Assembly (NCBI RefSeq): GCF_022682495.2
Contig: NW_026527259.1
Span: 48,821 to 112,820 of the forward strand
DNA length: 64,000 nucleotides
Origin: Desmodus rotundus
Lineage: Eukaryota > Chordata > Mammalia > Chiroptera > Phyllostomidae
Direction of reading: 5' to 3'
A program made the position numbers and the translations under genes. The notes beneath the pieces are model-generated. The model did no database searches. It was not told the origin of the DNA and saw nothing but the letters and a program-made list of their open reading frames with translations. Positions within the stretch are counted from its first letter, which is position 1. Each line of letters begins with the position of its first letter. This document shows, piece after piece, positions 50,941 through 63,676 of this stretch.

Positions 50941-52900
50941 CGCCCCTTACGGATGGAAGAACAGGGGGGATGCCCCCAGGAGATGGCATTTGTCAGAGCC
51001 GCAGCTGGCCGGTTTCGGGCCAAGACGCGGGACCCGGCAGGTAGAGGGCAGGCAGCCCCACCACAAGCCTCCCTCGGGGCAACGGGCCCCACCCTGGACA
51101 TATCAGGCCTGCTTCACAGGGTCCCTGGGGTCCTGTCCGTGGAACTGGAAGCTCTCCCCGCCACCCAGAGGTCCGTTCCTTTTCCCGTGGACCACACTTG
51201 CCAGCGCGTCTCCCACCCCGGCACAGGCAGAGTGCCAGGGAAGAACTAGGGACCCGGGGCCTGGATGAGGGGCGCGCCAGGGTTCCGCGCCTGGTGGGCA
51301 GGGGCCGAGCGGGCCGGACCCACGCCCAGGGACCAAGTCTCCCGGGGGGACTCGGGCCTGAGACCTGCCTGGGGGGCTAAGGGTCTTTCTTGGCTCCAAA
51401 GGCCCCACCCTGCCCCGAGGCGGCAAACGTGCACCGAGACGCTTCTACTCTCTCAAGTCTGGGCTGGACTTCGCGAGAAGGGACTGTGTCCGCTGGGACC
51501 CGGGTCCCACAGAGCTCGAACCCCCCTCCCCGTGAAGGCGTCCGCGGCCTGTGGTCCTTGGTGTCCGCAAAAGGCATTCACCTGCGGAGAACCTGGGCCC
51601 ACGTGAGCGGGACCAGGCCCCACGGCAGGAGCCTAGGGAGGCCACTGGAGCCACGGGGGCCAGGGCTGGGCATTTTCCCGGGTGCTCTCTCGGGTCCCGG
51701 GCGCCCTCTCTCGCCCGGGGAGTGCCCACGCCGTCCCTTGACCCCCGCAGGACGCCTGCATCCCGCCATAAGCGGCCCACCTCCTCCATGGAGCTCGCAC
51801 GCATGGGGCCGGGGTGCGAGCAACTGGCCTACGTGGCGGCAAACCCGCAGACCCCTCCGTCCCGTCCCCGCCACTGCGAAGATCCCCCTGTTCTTCCATC
51901 CGTAAAGGGGTCCCCCTTTACGGATGGAAGAACAGGGGGGAGGCGCCCAGGAGATGGCTTTTGTCCGAGCCGCGGCTGGGTGGTTTTCGGGCCAAGAGGC
52001 GGGGCCGCGCAGGCGCAAGCAGGCCCCCCCCACCACAAGCATCCCTCCGGGCAACGTGCCCCGCCCTTGAGATATCAGGCCAGGTTCACACGGTCCCTTG
52101 GCTGGTGTCAGAGTTAACGGAAGCCCTCCCTGCCACCCAGAGGACCGTGCGTTTTCCCGTGGACCACACTTGCCAGCAGCTCTCCCACCCCCGCAGAGGC
52201 AGAGTGCCAGGGAAGAACTAGGGACCTGGGGCCGGGAAGAGGGGCCGGCCAAGGTTCCGCGCCAGGTGGAGCGGGTCCCGGCGGGCGGGCGGGCGGGCGG
52301 GCGGGACCCTCGTCCACGGACCGGTTCTCCTGTGGGGAGTCTGGCCTGTGCCCCGCCTGGGAGGCTAAGAGCCTTGCTTCGCCTGCAACGCCCCCACCCT
52401 GCCACAAGGCGGCAGACTTGGACCCAGCCGCTTCAACCCTCCAGTCTCCGCTGAACCACCCAAAAATGGAGTGTGACCGCTGCGACCTCAGTCCCCCAGA
52501 GCTCGAACCCCCACCTCTGCGAGGGAAATCGGCGGCCTCCTGTCCTTGGCGTCCGCAAAAGGCATTCACCTGCGGTGAACCTGGGCCTCGGGCGAGCAGG
52601 GCCAGGCCCCATGGTAGGAGCCCGGGGGAGGCAATGGCAGCCTCTGCGGCCAGGCCTCGGGCTCTCCCCGGGGCTCTCTCGGGGCACGGGCACCCTCTCT
52701 CGTCTAGAGAGTGCCCACGCCGTCCCTTGACCCCCGGGAGACACCTGCTTCCCGTGATAAGAGGCCCCCGGCCTCCATGGAGCTTGGAACTCTGGGGCCG
52801 GGCGGCGGGTCACTGGGCTAAGTGGCTGGAAACGCGCAGACCCCTCCGTCCCGACCGCCCCACTGCGAAGATCCCCCTGTTCTTCCATCCGTAAGGGGGT
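50941..52900. repeat. Repeat unit 27 (A 50941-51911, B 51912-52900)
   Basis: A is consensus. B has a private t at 52099 (cggtcccttgg for cggtccctggg). Confidence 0.95.
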
Positions 52901-54844
52901 CGCCCCTTACGGATGGAAGAACAGGGGGGATGCCCCCAGGAGATGGCATTTGTCAGAGCCGCAGCTGGCCGGTTTCGGGCCAAGACGCGGGACCCGGCAG
53001 GTAGAGGGCAGGCAGCCCCACCACAAGCCTCCCTCGGGGCAACGGGCCCCACCCTGGACATATCAGGCCTGCTTCACAGGGTCCCTGGGGTCCTGTCCGT
53101 GGAACTGGAAGCTCTCCCCGCCACCCAGAGGTCCGTTCCTTTTCCCGTGGACCACACTTGCCAGCGCGTCTCCCACCCCGGCACAGGCAGAGTGCCAGGG
53201 AAGAACTAGGGACCCGGGGCCTGGATGAGGGGCGCGCCAGGGTTCCGCGCCTGGTGGGCAGGGGCCGAGCGGGCCGGACCCACGCCCAGGGACCAAGTCT
53301 CCCGGGGGGACTCGGGCCTGAGACCTGCCTGGGGGGCTAAGGGTCTTTCTTGGCTCCAAAGGCCCCACCCTGCCCCGAGGCGGCAAACGTGCACCGAGAC
53401 GCTTCTACTCTCTCAAGTCTGGGCTGGACTTCGCGAGAAGGGACTGTGTCCGCTGGGACCCGGGTCCCACAGAGCTCGAACCCCCCTCCCCGTGAAGGCG
53501 TCCGCGGCCTGTGGTCCTTGGTGTCCGCAAAAGGCATTCACCTGCGGAGAACCTGGGCCCACGTGAGCGGGACCAGGCCCCACGGCAGGAGCCTAGGGAG
53601 GCCACTGGAGCCACGGGGGCCAGGGCTGGGCATTTTCCCGGGTGCTCTCTCGGGTCCCGGGCGCCCTCTCTCGCCCGGGGAGTGCCCACGCCGTCCCTTG
53701 ACCCCCGCAGGACGCCTGCATCCCGCCATAAGCGGCCCACCTCCTCCATGGAGCTCGCACGCATGGGGCCGGGGTGCGAGCAACTGGCCTACGTGGCGGC
53801 AAACCCGCAGACCCCTCCGTCCCGTCCCCGCCACTGCGAAGATCCCCCTGTTCTTCCATCCGTAAAGGGGTCCCCCTTTACGGATGGAAGAACAGGGGGG
53901 AGGCGCCCAGGAGATGGCTTTTGTCCGAGCCGCGGCTGGGTGGTTTTCGGGCCAAGAGGCGGGGCCGCGCAGGCGCAAGCAGGCCCCCCCCACCACAAGC
54001 ATCCCTCCGGGCAACGTGCCCCGCCCTTGAGATATCAGGCCAGGTTCACACGGTCCCTGGGCTGGTGTCAGAGTTAACGGAAGCCCTCCCTGCCACCCAG
54101 AGGACCGTGCGTTTTCCCGTGGACCACACTTGCCAGCAGCTCTCCCACCCCCGCAGAGGCAGAGTGCCAGGGAAGAACTAGGGACCTGGGGCCGGGAAGA
54201 GGGGCCGGCCAAGGTTCCGCGCCAGGTGGAGCGGGTCCCGGCGGGCGGGACCCTCGTCCACGGACCGGTTCTCCTGTGGGGAGTCTGGCCTGTGCCCCGC
54301 CTGGGAGGCTAAGAGCCTTGCTTCGCCTGCAACGCCCCCACCCTGCCACAAGGCGGCAGACTTGGACCCAGCCGCTTCAACCCTCCAGTCTCCGCTGAAC
54401 CACCCAAAAATGGAGTGTGACCGCTGCGACCTCAGTCCCCCAGAGCTCGAACCCCCACCTCTGCGAGGGAAATCGGCGGCCTCCTGTCCTTGGCGTCCGC
54501 AAAAGGCATTCACCTGCGGTGAACCTGGGCCTCGGGCGAGCAGGGCCAGGCCCCATGGTAGGAGCCCGGGGGAGGCAATGGCAGCCTCTGCGGCCAGGCC
54601 TCGGGCTCTCCCCGGGGCTCTCTCGGGGCACGGGCACCCTCTCTCGTCTAGAGAGTGCCCACGCCGTCCCTTGACCCCCGGGAGACACCTGCTTCCCGTG
54701 ATAAGAGGCCCCCGGCCTCCATGGAGCTTGGAACTCTGGGGCCGGGCGGCGGGTCACTGGGCTAAGTGGCTGGAAACGCGCAGACCCCTCCGTCCCGACC
54801 GCCCCACTGCGAAGATCCCCCTGTTCTTCCATCCGTAAGGGGGT
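52901..54844. repeat. Repeat unit 28 (A 52901-53871, B 53872-54844), 1,944 bp
   Basis: A is consensus. B lacks exactly 16 bases, four GGGC steps, so only two GGG tracts remain at 54243-54249. Nothing else in the unit is altered, which makes replication slippage more likely than poor sequence quality. The G-quadruplex potential of this one B is lost. Confidence 0.95.
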
Positions 54845-57793
54845 CGCCCCTTACGGATGGAAGAACAGGGGGGATGCCCCCAGGAGATGGCATTTGTCAG
54901 AGCCGCAGCTGGCCGGTTTCGGGCCAAGACGCGGGACCCGGCAGGTAGAGGGCAGGCAGCCCCACCACAAGCCTCCCTCGGGGCAACGGGCCCCACCCTG
55001 GACATATCAGGCCTGCTTCACAGGGTCCCTGGGGTCCTGTCCGTGGAACTGGAAGCTCTCCCCGCCACCCAGAGGTCCGTTCCTTTTCCCGTGGACCACA
55101 CTTGCCAGCGCGTCTCCCACCCCGGCACAGGCAGAGTGCCAGGGAAGAACTAGGGACCCGGGGCCTGGATGAGGGGCGCGCCAGGGTTCCGCGCCTGGTG
55201 GGCAGGGGCCGAGCGGGCCGGACCCACGCCCAGGGACCAAGTCTCCCGGGGGGACTCGGGCCTGAGACCTGCCTGGGGGGCTAAGGGTCTTTCTTGGCTC
55301 CAAAGGCCCCACCCTGCCCCGAGGCGGCAAACGTGCACCGAGACGCTTCTACTCTCTCAAGTCTGGGCTGGACTTCGCGAGAAGGGACTGTGTCCGCTGG
55401 GACCCGGGTCCCACAGAGCTCGAACCCCCCTCCCCGTGAAGGCGTCCGCGGCCTGTGGTCCTTGGTGTCCGCAAAAGGCATTCACCTGCGGAGAACCTGG
55501 GCCCACGTGAGCGGGACCAGGCCCCACGGCAGGAGCCTAGGGAGGCCACTGGAGCCACGGGGGCCAGGGCTGGGCATTTTCCCGGGTGCTCTCTCGGGTC
55601 CCGGGCGCCCTCTCTCGCCCGGGGAGTGCCCACGCCGTCCCTTGACCCCCGCAGGACGCCTGCATCCCGCCATAAGCGGCCCACCTCCTCCATGGAGCTC
55701 GCACGCATGGGGCCGGGGTGCGAGCAACTGGCCTACGTGGCGGCAAACCCGCAGACCCCTCCGTCCCGTCCCCGCCACTGCGAAGATCCCCCTGTTCTTC
55801 CATCCGTAAAGGGGTCCCCCTTTACGGATGGAAGAACAGGGGGGAGGCGCCCAGGAGATGGCTTTTGTCCGAGCCGCGGCTGGGTGGTTTTCGGGCCAAG
55901 AGGCGGGGCCGCGCAGGCGCAAGCAGGCCCCCCCCACCACAAGCATCCCTCCGGGCAACGTGCCCCGCCCTTGAGATATCAGGCCAGGTTCACACGGTCC
56001 CTGGGCTGGTGTCAGAGTTAACGGAAGCCCTCCCTGCCACCCAGAGGACCGTGCGTTTTCCCGTGGACCACACTTGCCAGCAGCTCTCCCACCCCCGCAG
56101 AGGCAGAGTGCCAGGGAAGAACTAGGGACCTGGGGCCGGGAAGAGGGGCCGGCCAAGGTTCCGCGCCAGGTGGAGCGGGTCCCGGCGGGCGGGCGGGCGG
56201 GCGGGCGGGACCCTCGTCCACGGACCGGTTCTCCTGTGGGGAGTCTGGCCTGTGCCCCGCCTGGGAGGCTAAGAGCCTTGCTTCGCCTGCAACGCCCCCA
56301 CCCTGCCACAAGGCGGCAGACTTGGACCCAGCCGCTTCAACCCTCCAGTCTCCGCTGAACCACCCAAAAATGGAGTGTGACCGCTGCGACCTCAGTCCCC
56401 CAGAGCTCGAACCCCCACCTCTGCGAGGGAAATCGGCGGCCTCCTGTCCTTGGCGTCCGCAAAAGGCATTCACCTGCGGTGAACCTGGGCCTCGGGCGAG
56501 CAGGGCCAGGCCCCATGGTAGGAGCCCGGGGGAGGCAATGGCAGCCTCTGCGGCCAGGCCTCGGGCTCTCCCCGGGGCTCTCTCGGGGCACGGGCACCCT
56601 CTCTCGTCTAGAGAGTGCCCACGCCGTCCCTTGACCCCCGGGAGACACCTGCTTCCCGTGATAAGAGGCCCCCGGCCTCCATGGAGCTTGGAACTCTGGG
56701 GCCGGGCGGCGGGTCACTGGGCTAAGTGGCTGGAAACGCGCAGACCCCTCCGTCCCGACCGCCCCACTGCGAAGATCCCCCTGTTCTTCCATCCGTAAGG
56801 GGGTCCCCCTTTACGGATGGAAGAACAGGGGGGAGGCGCCCAGGAGATGGCTTTTGTCCGAGCCGCGGCTGGGTGGTTTTCGGGCCAAGAGGCGGGGCCG
56901 CGCAGGCGCAAGCAGGCCCCCCCCACCACAAGCATCCCTCCGGGCAACGTGCCCCGCCCTTGAGATATCAGGCCAGGTTCACACGGTCCCTGGGCTGGTG
57001 TCAGAGTTAACGGAAGCCCTCCCTGCCACCCAGAGGACCGTGCGTTTTCCCGTGGACCACACTTGCCAGCAGCTCTCCCACCCCCGCAGAGGCAGAGTGC
57101 CAGGGAAGAACTAGGGACCTGGGGCCGGGAAGAGGGGCCGGCCAAGGTTCCGCGCCAGGTGGAGCGGGTCCCGGCCGGCGGGCGGGCGGGCGGGCGGGAC
57201 CCTCGTCCACGGACCGGTTCTCCTGTGGGGAGTCTGGCCTGTGCCCCGCCTGGGAGGCTAAGAGCCTTGCTTCGCCTGCAACGCCCCCACCCTGCCACAA
57301 GGCGGCAGACTTGGACCCAGCCGCTTCAACCCTCCAGTCTCCGCTGAACCACCCAAAAATGGAGTGTGACCGCTGCGACCTCAGTCCCCCAGAGCTCGAA
57401 CCCCCACCTCTGCGAGGGAAATCGGCGGCCTCCTGTCCTTGGCGTCCGCAAAAGGCATTCACCTGCGGTGAACCTGGGCCTCGGGCGAGCAGGGCCAGGC
57501 CCCATGGTAGGAGCCCGGGGGAGGCAATGGCAGCCTCTGCGGCCAGGCCTCGGGCTCTCCCCGGGGCTCTCTCGGGGCACGGGCACCCTCTCTCGTCTAG
57601 AGAGTGCCCACGCCGTCCCTTGACCCCCGGGAGACACCTGCTTCCCGTGATAAGAGGCCCCCGGCCTCCATGGAGCTTGGAACTCTGGGGCCGGGCGGCG
57701 GGTCACTGGGCTAAGTGGCTGGAAACGCGCAGACCCCTCCGTCCCGACCGCCCCACTGCGAAGATCCCCCTGTTCTTCCATCCGTAAGGGGGT
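54845..57793. repeat. Repeat unit 29, trimer A-B-B (A 54845-55815, B1 55816-56804, B2 56805-57793)
   Basis: This is the only place where the strict A-B alternation breaks. A and both B copies are full length. B1 has a normal B end and B2 a normal B start, joined through a chimeric hairpin. B2 has a private c at 57176 at the start of its GGGC run (ccggccggcgg). The event is either loss of one A from A-B-A-B or insertion of one B. It arose by an exchange inside the junction hairpin. Confidence 0.95.
56777..56831. repeat. Chimeric B/B junction hairpin
   Basis: The left arm is the B/A type (ends ccgtaaggggg) and the right arm is the A/B type (ccccctttacgg), separated by a single t. The two arms therefore differ by one A-T pair and the stem has a one-base bulge, unlike the other 64 complete hairpins, whose two arms are matched. 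The breakpoint falls in the shared ggggt/cccc at the hairpin centre. Confidence 0.93.
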
Positions 57794-59753
57794 CGCCCCT
57801 TACGGATGGAAGAACAGGGGGGATGCCCCCAGGAGATGGCATTTGTCAGAGCCGCAGCTGGCCGGTTTCGGGCCAAGACGCGGGACCCGGCAGGTAGAGG
57901 GCAGGCAGCCCCACCACAAGCCTCCCTCGGGGCAACGGGCCCCACCCTGGACATATCAGGCCTGCTTCACAGGGTCCCTGGGGTCCTGTCCGTGGAACTG
58001 GAAGCTCTCCCCGCCACCCAGAGGTCCGTTCCTTTTCCCGTGGACCACACTTGCCAGCGCGTCTCCCACCCCGGCACAGGCAGAGTGCCAGGGAAGAACT
58101 AGGGACCCGGGGCCTGGATGAGGGGCGCGCCAGGGTTCCGCGCCTGGTGGGCAGGGGCCGAGCGGGCCGGACCCACGCCCAGGGACCAAGTCTCCCGGGG
58201 GGACTCGGGCCTGAGACCTGCCTGGGGGGCTAAGGGTCTTTCTTGGCTCCAAAGGCCCCACCCTGCCCCGAGGCGGCAAACGTGCACCGAGACGCTTCTA
58301 CTCTCTCAAGTCTGGGCTGGACTTCGCGAGAAGGGACTGTGTCCGCTGGGACCCGGGTCCCACAGAGCTCGAACCCCCCTCCCCGTGAAGGCGTCCGCGG
58401 CCTGTGGTCCTTGGTGTCCGCAAAAGGCATTCACCTGCGGAGAACCTGGGCCCACGTGAGCGGGACCAGGCCCCACGGCAGGAGCCTAGGGAGGCCACTG
58501 GAGCCACGGGGGCCAGGGCTGGGCATTTTCCCGGGTGCTCTCTCGGGTCCCGGGCGCCCTCTCTCGCCCGGGGAGTGCCCACGCCGTCCCTTGACCCCCG
58601 CAGGACGCCTGCATCCCGCCATAAGCGGCCCACCTCCTCCATGGAGCTCGCACGCATGGGGCCGGGGTGCGAGCAACTGGCCTACGTGGCGGCAAACCCG
58701 CAGACCCCTCCGTCCCGTCCCCGCCACTGCGAAGATCCCCCTGTTCTTCCATCCGTAAAGGGGTCCCCCTTTACGGATGGAAGAACAGGGGGGAGGCGCC
58801 CAGGAGATGGCTTTTGTCCGAGCCGCGGCTGGGTGGTTTTCGGGCCAAGAGGCGGGGCCGCGCAGGCGCAAGCAGGCCCCCCCCACCACAAGCATCCCTC
58901 CGGGCAACGTGCCCCGCCCTTGAGATATCAGGCCAGGTTCACACGGTCCCTGGGCTGGTGTCAGAGTTAACGGAAGCCCTCCCTGCCACCCAGAGGACCG
59001 TGCGTTTTCCCGTGGACCACACTTGCCAGCAGCTCTCCCACCCCCGCAGAGGCAGAGTGCCAGGGAAGAACTAGGGACCTGGGGCCGGGAAGAGGGGCCG
59101 GCCAAGGTTCCGCGCCAGGTGGAGCGGGTCCCGGCGGGCGGGCGGGCGGGCGGGCGGGACCCTCGTCCACGGACCGGTTCTCCTGTGGGGAGTCTGGCCT
59201 GTGCCCCGCCTGGGAGGCTAAGAGCCTTGCTTCGCCTGCAACGCCCCCACCCTGCCACAAGGCGGCAGACTTGGACCCAGCCGCTTCAACCCTCCAGTCT
59301 CCGCTGAACCACCCAAAAATGGAGTGTGACCGCTGCGACCTCAGTCCCCCAGAGCTCGAACCCCCACCTCTGCGAGGGAAATCGGCGGCCTCCTGTCCTT
59401 GGCGTCCGCAAAAGGCATTCACCTGCGGTGAACCTGGGCCTCGGGCGAGCAGGGCCAGGCCCCATGGTAGGAGCCCGGGGGAGGCAATGGCAGCCTCTGC
59501 GGCCAGGCCTCGGGCTCTCCCCGGGGCTCTCTCGGGGCACGGGCACCCTCTCTCGTCTAGAGAGTGCCCACGCCGTCCCTTGACCCCCGGGAGACACCTG
59601 CTTCCCGTGATAAGAGGCCCCCGGCCTCCATGGAGCTTGGAACTCTGGGGCCGGGCGGCGGGTCACTGGGCTAAGTGGCTGGAAACGCGCAGACCCCTCC
59701 GTCCCGACCGCCCCACTGCGAAGATCCCCCTGTTCTTCCATCCGTAAGGGGGT
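57794..59753. repeat. Repeat unit 30 (A 57794-58764, B 58765-59753)
   Basis: Consensus haplotype. Normal A-B order resumes directly after the trimer. Confidence 0.95.
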
Positions 59754-61713
59754 CGCCCCTTACGGATGGAAGAACAGGGGGGATGCCCCCAGGAGATGGC
59801 ATTTGTCAGAGCCGCAGCTGGCCGGTTTCGGGCCAAGACGCGGGACCCGGCAGGTAGAGGGCAGGCAGCCCCACCACAAGCCTCCCTCGGGGCAACGGGC
59901 CCCACCCTGGACATATCAGGCCTGCTTCACAGGGTCCCTGGGGTCCTGTCCGTGGAACTGGAAGCTCTCCCCGCCACCCAGAGGTCCGTTCCTTTTCCCG
60001 TGGACCACACTTGCCAGCGCGTCTCCCACCCCGGCACAGGCAGAGTGCCAGGGAAGAACTAGGGACCCGGGGCCTGGATGAGGGGCGCGCCAGGGTTCCG
60101 CGCCTGGTGGGCAGGGGCCGAGCGGGCCGGACCCACGCCCAGGGACCAAGTCTCCCGGGGGGACTCGGGCCTGAGACCTGCCTGGGGGGCTAAGGGTCTT
60201 TCTTGGCTCAAAAGGCCCCACCCTGCCCCGAGGCGGCAAACGTGCACCGAGACGCTTCTACTCTCTCAAGTCTGGGCTGGACTTCGCGAGAAGGGACTGT
60301 GTCCGCTGGGACCCGGGTCCCACAGGGCTCGAACCCCCCTCCCCGTGAAGGCGTCCGCGGCCTGTGGTCCTTGGTGTCCGCAAAAGGCATTCACCTGCGG
60401 AGAACCTGGGCCCACGTGAGCGGGACCAGGCCCCACGGCAGGAGCCTAGGGAGGCCACTGGAGCCACGGGGGCCAGGGCTGGGCATTTTCCCGGGTGCTC
60501 TCTCGGGTCCCGGGCGCCCTCTCTCGCCCGGGGAGTGCCCACGCCGTCCCTTGACCCCCGCAGGACGCCTGCATCCCGCCATAAGCGGCCCACCTCCTCC
60601 ATGGAGCTCGCACGCATGGGGCCGGGGTGCGAGCAACTGGCCTACGTGGCGGCAAACCCGCAGACCCCTCCGTCCCGTCCCCGCCACTGCGAAGATCCCC
60701 CTGTTCTTCCATCCGTAAAGGGGTCCCCCTTTACGGATGGAAGAACAGGGGGGAGGCGCCCAGGAGATGGCTTTTGTCCGAGCCGCGGCTGGGTGGTTTT
60801 CGGGCCAAGAGGCGGGGCCGCGCAGGCGCAAGCAGGCCCCCCCCACCACAAGCATCCCTCCGGGCAACGTGCCCCGCCCTTGAGATATCAGGCCAGGTTC
60901 ACACGGTCCCTGGGCTGGTGTCAGAGTTAACGGAAGCCCTCCCTGCCACCCAGAGGACCGTGCGTTTTCCCGTGGACCACACTTGCCAGCAGCTCTCCCA
61001 CCCCCGCAGAGGCAGAGTGCCAGGGAAGAACTAGGGACCTGGGGCCGGGAAGAGGGGCCGGCCAAGGTTCCGCGCCAGGTGGAGCGGGTCCCGGCGGGCG
61101 GGCGGGCGGGCGGGCGGGACCCTCGTCCACGGACCGGTTCTCCTGTGGGGAGTCTGGCCTGTGCCCCGCCTGGGAGGCTAAGAGCCTTGCTTCGCCTGCA
61201 ACGCCCCCACCCTGCCACAAGGCGGCAGACTTGGACCCAGCCGCTTCAACCCTCCAGTCTCCGCTGAACCACCCAAAAATGGAGTGTGACCGCTGCGACC
61301 TCAGTCCCCCAGAGCTCGAACCCCCACCTCTGCGAGGGAAATCGGCGGCCTCCTGTCCTTGGCGTCCGCAAAAGGCATTCACCTGCGGTGAACCTGGGCC
61401 TCGGGCGAGCAGGGCCAGGCCCCATGGTAGGAGCCCGGGGGAGGCAATGGCAGCCTCTGCGGCCAGGCCTCGGGCTCTCCCCGGGGCTCTCTCGGGGCAC
61501 GGGCACCCTCTCTCGTCTAGAGAGTGCCCACGCCGTCCCTTGACCCCCGGGAGACACCTGCTTCCCGTGATAAGAGGCCCCCGGCCTCCATGGAGCTTGG
61601 AACTCTGGGGCCGGGCGGCGGGTCACTGGGCTAAGTGGCTGGAAACGCGCAGACCCCTCCGTCCCGACCGCCCCACTGCGAAGATCCCCCTGTTCTTCCA
61701 TCCGTAAGGGGGT
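59754..61713. repeat. Repeat unit 31 (A 59754-60724, B 60725-61713)
   Basis: A is caaaagg, cacaggg and ccatgg type, the haplotype of units 4 and 6, about 50 kb away and otherwise absent from the second half of the window. B is standard. Confidence 0.95.
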
Positions 61714-63676
61714 CGCCCCTTACGGATGGAAGAACAGGGGGGATGCCCCCAGGAGATGGCATTTGTCAGAGCCGCAGCTGGCCGGTTTCGGGCCAAGACG
61801 CGGGACCCGGCAGGTAGAGGGCAGGCAGCCCCACCACAAGCCTCCCTCGGGGCAACGGGCCCCACCCTGGACATATCAGGCCTGCTTCACAGGGTCCCTG
61901 GGGTCCTGTCCGTGGAACTGGAAGCTCTCCCCGCCACCCAGAGGTCCGTTCCTTTTCCCGTGGACCACACTTGCCAGCGCGTCTCCCACCCCGGCACAGG
62001 CAGAGTGCCAGGGAAGAACTAGGGACCCGGGGCCTGGATGAGGGGCGCGCCAGGGTTCCGCGCCTGGTGGGCAGGGGCCGAGCGGGCCGGACCCACGCCC
62101 AGGGACCAAGTCTCCCGGGGGGACTCGGGCCTGAGACCTGCCTGGGGGGCTAAGGGTCTTTCTTGGCTCAAAAGGCCCCACCCTGCCCCGAGGCGGCAAA
62201 CGTGCACCGAGACGCTTCTACTCTCTCAAGTCTGGGCTGGACTTCGCGAGAAGGGACTGTGTCCGCTGGGACCCGGGTCCCACAGAGCTCGAACCCCCCT
62301 CCCCGTGAAGGCGTCCGCGGCCTGTGGTCCTTGGTGTCCGCAAAAGGCATTCACCTGCGGAGAACCTGGGCCCACGTGAGCGGGACCAGGCCCCACGGCA
62401 GGAGCCTAGGGAGGCCACTGGAGCCACGAGGGCCAGGGCTGGGCATTTTCCCGGGTGCTCTCTCGGGTCCCGGGCGCCCTCTCTCGCCCGGGGAGTGCCC
62501 ACGCCGTCCCTTGACCCCCGCAGGACGCCTGCATCCCGCCATAAGCGGCCCACCTCCTCCATGGAGCTCGCACGCATGGGGCCGGGGTGCGAGCAACTGG
62601 CCTACGTGGCGGCAAACCCGCAGACCCCTCCGTCCCGTCCCCGCCACTGCGAAGATCCCCCTGTTCTTCCATCCGTAAAGGGGTCCCCCTTTACGGATGG
62701 AAGAACAGGGGGGAGGCGCCCAGGAGATGGCTTTTGTCCGAGCCGCGGCTGGGTGGTTTTCGGGCCAAGAGGCGGGGCCGCGCAGGCGCAAGCAGGCCCC
62801 CCCCACCACAAGCATCCCTCCGGGCAACGTGCCCCGCCCTTGAGATATCAGGCCAGGTTCACACGGTCCCTGGGCTGGTGTCAGAGTTAACGGAAGCCCT
62901 CCCTGCCACCCAGAGGACCGTGCGTTTTCCCGTGGACCACACTTGCCAGCAGCTCTCCCACCCCCGCAGAGGCAGAGTGCCAGGGAAGAACTAGGGACCT
63001 GGGGCCGGGAAGAGGGGCCGGCCAAGGTTCCGCGCCAGGTGGAGCGGGTCCCGGCGGGCGGGGCGGGCGGGCGGGCGGGACCCTCGTCCACGGACCGGTT
63101 CTCCTGTGGGGAGTCTGGCCTGTGCCCCGCCTGGGAGGCTAAGAGCCTTGCTTCGCCTGCAACGCCCCCACCCTGCCACAAGGCGGCAGACTTGGACCCA
63201 GCCGCTTCAACCCTCCAGTCTCCGCTGAACCACCCAAAAATGGAGTGTGACCGCTGCGACCTCAGTCCCCCAGAGCTCGAACCCCCACCTCTGCGAGGGA
63301 AATCGGCGGCCTCCTGTCCTTGGCGTCCGCAAAAGGCATTCACCTGCGGTGAACCTGGGCCCTCGGGCGAGCAGGGCCAGGCCCCATGGTAGGAGCCCGG
63401 GGGAGGCAATGGCAGCCTCTGCGGCCAGGCCTCGGGCTCTCCCCGGGCTCTCTCGGGGCACGGGCACCCTCTCCTCGTCTAGAGAGTGCCCACGCCGTCC
63501 CTTGACCCCCGGGAGACACCTGCTTCCCGTGATAAGAGGCCCCCGGCCTCCATGGAGCTTGGAACTCTGGGGCCGGGCGGCGGGTCACTGGGCTAAGTGG
63601 CTGGAAACGCGCAGACCCCTCCGTCCCGACCGCCCCACTGCGAAGATCCCCCTGTTCTTCCATCCGTAAGGGGGTT
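61714..63676. repeat. Repeat unit 32 (A 61714-62684, B 62685-63676), 1,963 bp
   Basis: A is caaaagg, cacagag and ccatgg type with a private a at 62429 (ccacgagg). B is clean until the GGGC run and then has five one-base changes in about 600 bases: an extra g at 63056-63079, an extra c near 63361, a lost g near 63446, an extra c near 63474 and an extra t in the hairpin spacer near 63676. All but the last two are in homopolymers. Confidence 0.93.

Noticed and set aside
62351..63409. 352-codon minus-strand frame
   Set aside because: It results from the extra g in the GGGC run and further one-base indels in unit 32, a stretch of doubtful consensus quality.
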